Positions 13,979-16,164 of a stretch of DNA of 16,164 nt are shown here, in pieces. Each line of letters begins with the position of its first letter. The first letter of the stretch is position 1. The DNA comes from Candidatus Krumholzibacteriia bacterium (GTDB lineage Bacteria; Krumholzibacteriota; Krumholzibacteriia; LZORAL124-64-63). The notes under the pieces are model-generated. The model saw only the letters and a list, made by a program, of their open reading frames with translations, had not been told where the DNA came from and did not search any database. The stretch spans positions 1 through 16,164 of the forward strand of contig JAUUYW010000032.1 in NCBI GenBank assembly GCA_030590265.1, written 5' to 3'. A program made the translations under genes and the position numbers.

Positions 13979-15420
13979 AATTCACTCTGGTGGTAATATT
14001 ACTTTTGGTGCCGCTGGCCTGTTCCGGTCAAATGCTGTGGACGGTTGAAGATGGGCTTCTGGTGATCGACCAGGCCCTGTTGGACGATGTGGTGGCAAAA
14101 AGCTCAAGGCAATTCGAAATATCCGTTGAAGGCGGGAATTTTCTGGTGGACGTGGATAAAGTAACAGCACCCAATCTGGGTGTGACCAGTATATCCGGCC
14201 GTATCGATGGCAATCAGGAGTCCTTTTTCCTGCTATGCCGCACCGAAAATAGAAAAACTATCGCCTTTTTTCGCACAGCCGATGGTTTTTCCTACCGTCT
14301 GGACCATACAAAAGGATACGAAGAGGTTTATGCAGTTGAGGTGGGAGAATTTAAGAATTGCGCTGGGGGTCTTGACCCTCAAGAGGTGAGGAGAGGGGGA
14401 GAGCCTCACCAAATTCTCCCGGCAAAGCCTAGGCCCAACCTGGACAAATCCCGCTCCGTGGCAGACGACGGCAGCCGCCACGACATCGTCATTGGCTACA
14501 CTCCGGCTGCCGAAGAATATATGGGAGGCTGGGACTACATCCGAGCTGAAGCCCAGCTGGCAGTGGACGCTGCCAATCTTACTTACAACAATAGTAATAT
14601 TGACTCTGAGTTGCGCCTGGTTTTTGTCATGCCCACGGATTACGAAGAAATATCCGCCTGGGATTTCGAGGACCATGTATTATATCTGTGGTATCCAAAC
14701 GATGGTCACATGGATGATATGCTCATCAAAAGGGACCTGGTGGGCGCAGACTTTGTCTCGGTGCTCATTGATGGTCGAGATTTTTTTGGAGATTTGATCG
14801 CTTGTGGTGTAGCACCGGTTATGCAATCGGATGATGTCAACCAGGGCTTTCAGGACCTGGCCCTTTCCATTGTCTCGGTTCAGTGCGCCACCACAAACTG
14901 GACCTTGGCCCATGAGGTTGGGCACAATCGTGGTTGCGCCCACGACCGGGACCACGCGAATGTTGATGGAGCTTACTCTTATTCATACGGTAATCTCTTT
15001 GCCTGGAACGAGGAGACAGAAACCGGATTGCGCACGGTCATGGCCTATGATCATTTCCATTTCCCCCACGAACGCGTTCCATATTTTTCCAATCCCGAAG
15101 TCGAATTTGCAGGCGACGCCACCGGTGTTTGGCCGGGTCTTGATGGCGAAGCTCACAACGCCCTTACGCACGACAATACAGCCACTGTGTGCGCCGCTTT
15201 CCGAGGCGAGCGGACTTTTGTAAAGTTCAGTTACGAGTGGGAATATTCCGATGGTTTGATTCTGTTTCCCTTCCGCACCATTGCCGATGCGGTGGCCGGG
15301 TCGCGAGTGGGTGGGAATATCGTGATCCAGGAGAGCAAGGCCGATTTCACCGGAATCCTTGTAGATCCTCGATCTTTCATCAGCGATGCTGCTGAGGGAA
15401 TAGTTTTAGGCGGGTCATAA
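13975..15420 (+). CDS. Secreted reprolysin-like metzincin zinc protease
   Basis: The product has 481 residues. The ATG overlaps the stop of the Asp-box gene (ATGA). Residues 1-19 are an export signal (MKFTLVVILLLVPLACSGQ). Cys16 might suggest a lipoprotein, but Pro at -3 is a poor lipobox. Residues 20-155 are a pro-region, followed by the catalytic domain (HDIVIGYTPAAEEYMGG, DAANLTYNNSNIDSELRLVF). The zinc site is HEVGHNRGCAHD with ligands His313, His317 and His323 and the general base Glu314; the Met-turn is Met356 in TVMAYD. These define a metzincin of the M12B/reprolysin-like group. The final 67 residues (415-481) are the shared C-terminal module. All active-site residues are intact, so it should be an active extracellular endopeptidase, probably made as a zymogen. 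Its substrate cannot be told. Confidence 0.92.
   Translation: MKFTLVVILLLVPLACSGQMLWTVEDGLLVIDQALLDDVVAKSSRQFEISVEGGNFLVDVDKVTAPNLGVTSISGRIDGNQESFFLLCRTENRKTIAFFRTADGFSYRLDHTKGYEEVYAVEVGEFKNCAGGLDPQEVRRGGEPHQILPAKPRPNLDKSRSVADDGSRHDIVIGYTPAAEEYMGGWDYIRAEAQLAVDAANLTYNNSNIDSELRLVFVMPTDYEEISAWDFEDHVLYLWYPNDGHMDDMLIKRDLVGADFVSVLIDGRDFFGDLIACGVAPVMQSDDVNQGFQDLALSIVSVQCATTNWTLAHEVGHNRGCAHDRDHANVDGAYSYSYGNLFAWNEETETGLRTVMAYDHFHFPHERVPYFSNPEVEFAGDATGVWPGLDGEAHNALTHDNTATVCAAFRGERTFVKFSYEWEYSDGLILFPFRTIADAVAGSRVGGNIVIQESKADFTGILVDPRSFISDAAEGIVLGGS
15217..15417 (+). other. Shared C-terminal module, copy 3 (metzincin)
   Basis: These are the last 67 residues of the metzincin: FVKFSYEWEYSDGLILFPFR, TIADAVAGSRVGGNIVIQES, then FISDAAEGIVLGGS and stop. 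It is the most divergent copy, but it keeps FV, DG, PFxT(I)xxA, the GxxIVI strand and the closing G-I-V-L-G-G. Confidence 0.55.
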
Positions 15421-15446
15421 AAAACAGGAATGTGATTCGGCCGGAG

Positions 15447-16164
15447 TCAACGGCTTGATCCTTCAATCCATTCTTCAATAATAATTCGCAAAGCACTTAA
15501 GGGTATTGCTCCATTCTCCAATATCTTGGAGTGAAATTCTTTAATGTCGAATTTTTCACCCAATCGGGTGATAGCTAATTCCCTTAACGCTATGATTTCT
15601 TCCCCACCCACATCATACGAAGTAAGCTGGGCTGGGGTGGTAATACTCCGATAATAAAGATCCAGGGCCATTTCTTTGTTCATGCCCGATTCTACCATGA
15701 AATCAACGGCTTGTTGTTTGGTCCAGCCCTTGACGTGAATACCAGGATCAACAACCATACCTCGAGAAGGCCAGGCCCTTCTCGTGATCAATGCCGATGG
15801 ACTTTCATAGAGATCCATTTCTTCGGCCAGTTGCTCACAATACCGTGCCCAGCCCTCAACATAACTGGTAAAAGAAATGAGTTTCACAATGGGATGCAGG
15901 TCTTTGATCTCTTTTTCCAATCCAATTTGAACATGGTGCCCAGGGAAAGTTTCATGGAACGTAAGGACTTCATTGCTGCCTTTTTGTTGCTTTTGCGGAT
16001 TGTTCAAATTGATTCGGAAATAGGCAGGCTTGGTCCCGCTTGCCTGTTCATAAGCACCACTGCCAATTTCATATGGTTCGTATGGTTTTATGGTTACTAC
16101 CGATGAAGGAAGCGTTGAAAACCAAAGATGGCATTCATCCTTGGCATTTTTTATCAGATGTTCA
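15447..16164 (-). CDS. DUF885 family metallopeptidase-like protein, C-terminal part
   Basis: The minus-strand frame is open from the window edge (first full codon at 16163) to the TGA at 15447-15449, so 238 residues of the C-terminal part are visible and the start lies outside. Diagnostic segments of DUF885 (peptidase MA clan) are AYFRINLNNP, HETFPGHH (15933-15956; His-Glu...His zinc-type motif), SYVEGWARYCEQLAEEM, whose Glu is the likely third ligand, and PAQLTSYDVGGEEI. Family members are usually around 550-600 residues, so well over half is missing. It converges on the metzincin gene with a 26-nt gap and so is not part of that operon. GC is about 44%, against about 54% in its neighbours, with many A/T-ending codons. 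Function in peptide breakdown is likely; the substrate is unknown. Confidence 0.9.
   Translation of the reverse strand, partial: EHLIKNAKDECHLWFSTLPSSVVTIKPYEPYEIGSGAYEQASGTKPAYFRINLNNPQKQQKGSNEVLTFHETFPGHHVQIGLEKEIKDLHPIVKLISFTSYVEGWARYCEQLAEEMDLYESPSALITRRAWPSRGMVVDPGIHVKGWTKQQAVDFMVESGMNKEMALDLYYRSITTPAQLTSYDVGGEEIIALRELAITRLGEKFDIKEFHSKILENGAIPLSALRIIIEEWIEGSSR

Noticed and set aside
13975..14030. Lipoprotein signal on the metzincin (Cys16)
   Set aside because: The residues before Cys are Val-Pro-Leu-Ala; Pro at -3 does not fit a lipobox, and ordinary cleavage after Ser-Gly is possible. Left undecided rather than called.
15440..15454. Terminator between the metzincin and DUF885 genes
   Set aside because: Only a 4-bp stem (GCCG/CGGC) with a 7-nt loop and no T-tract; too weak to call.

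Overview
The window looks like a chromosomal segment from an uncultured bacterium of the FCB superphylum (Bacteroidota/Fibrobacterota/Krumholzibacteriota-type lineages). The reasons are a short secreted protein ending in a type IX-like (FlgD-like/Por) sorting domain, a large BNR/Asp-box protein opening with a WxGPGNIGGR-type segment, and a fibre-like secreted protein with GTVxIGxxxP-type repeats. GC, counted by hand on sample lines, is about 54-55% over most of the window and about 44% in the last gene. There is no rRNA, tRNA, CRISPR array, transposase or phage structural gene. The phylum cannot be fixed further from this sequence.

Layout. (1) Positions 1-2016, minus strand: a large exported, Met-rich, Cys-free protein of unknown function; its C-terminus lies outside the window. 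(2) Positions 2017-2301: a divergent intergenic region with an imperfect inverted repeat and a small hairpin. (3) Positions 2302-6988, plus strand: a regulatory block made of an exported TPR-CHAT cysteine protease, an ECF-type sigma factor, a 26-codon ORF joined by overlapping stop/start codons on both sides, and a one-pass anti-sigma-like membrane protein with a DUF4384-like outer domain. (4) Positions 7051-15420, plus strand: five secreted proteins, namely a C10 (streptopain-type) cysteine protease, a mini type IX-sorted protein, a fibre-like protein, an Asp-box propeller protein and a metzincin zinc protease. (5) Positions 15447-16164, minus strand: the C-terminal part of a DUF885 metallopeptidase-like protein, convergent and lower in GC.

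The plus-strand genes from 2302 to 15420 are all co-oriented with short gaps (9 nt, overlaps, 62, 95, 45, 23 nt, ATGA overlap), so they could form one or two operons. A reasonable but unproven reading is an envelope-signalling switch (exported CHAT protease, membrane anti-sigma, ECF sigma) sitting on top of a secreted proteolytic and surface-protein set.

The most notable pattern is that three otherwise unrelated secreted proteins (C10 protease, Asp-box protein, metzincin) all end in a similar 66-67-residue C-terminal module starting at Phe-Val. It resembles the opening rung of a right-handed beta-helix and may act as a shared sorting or anchoring tag, in place of the type IX-like domain carried by their small neighbour.
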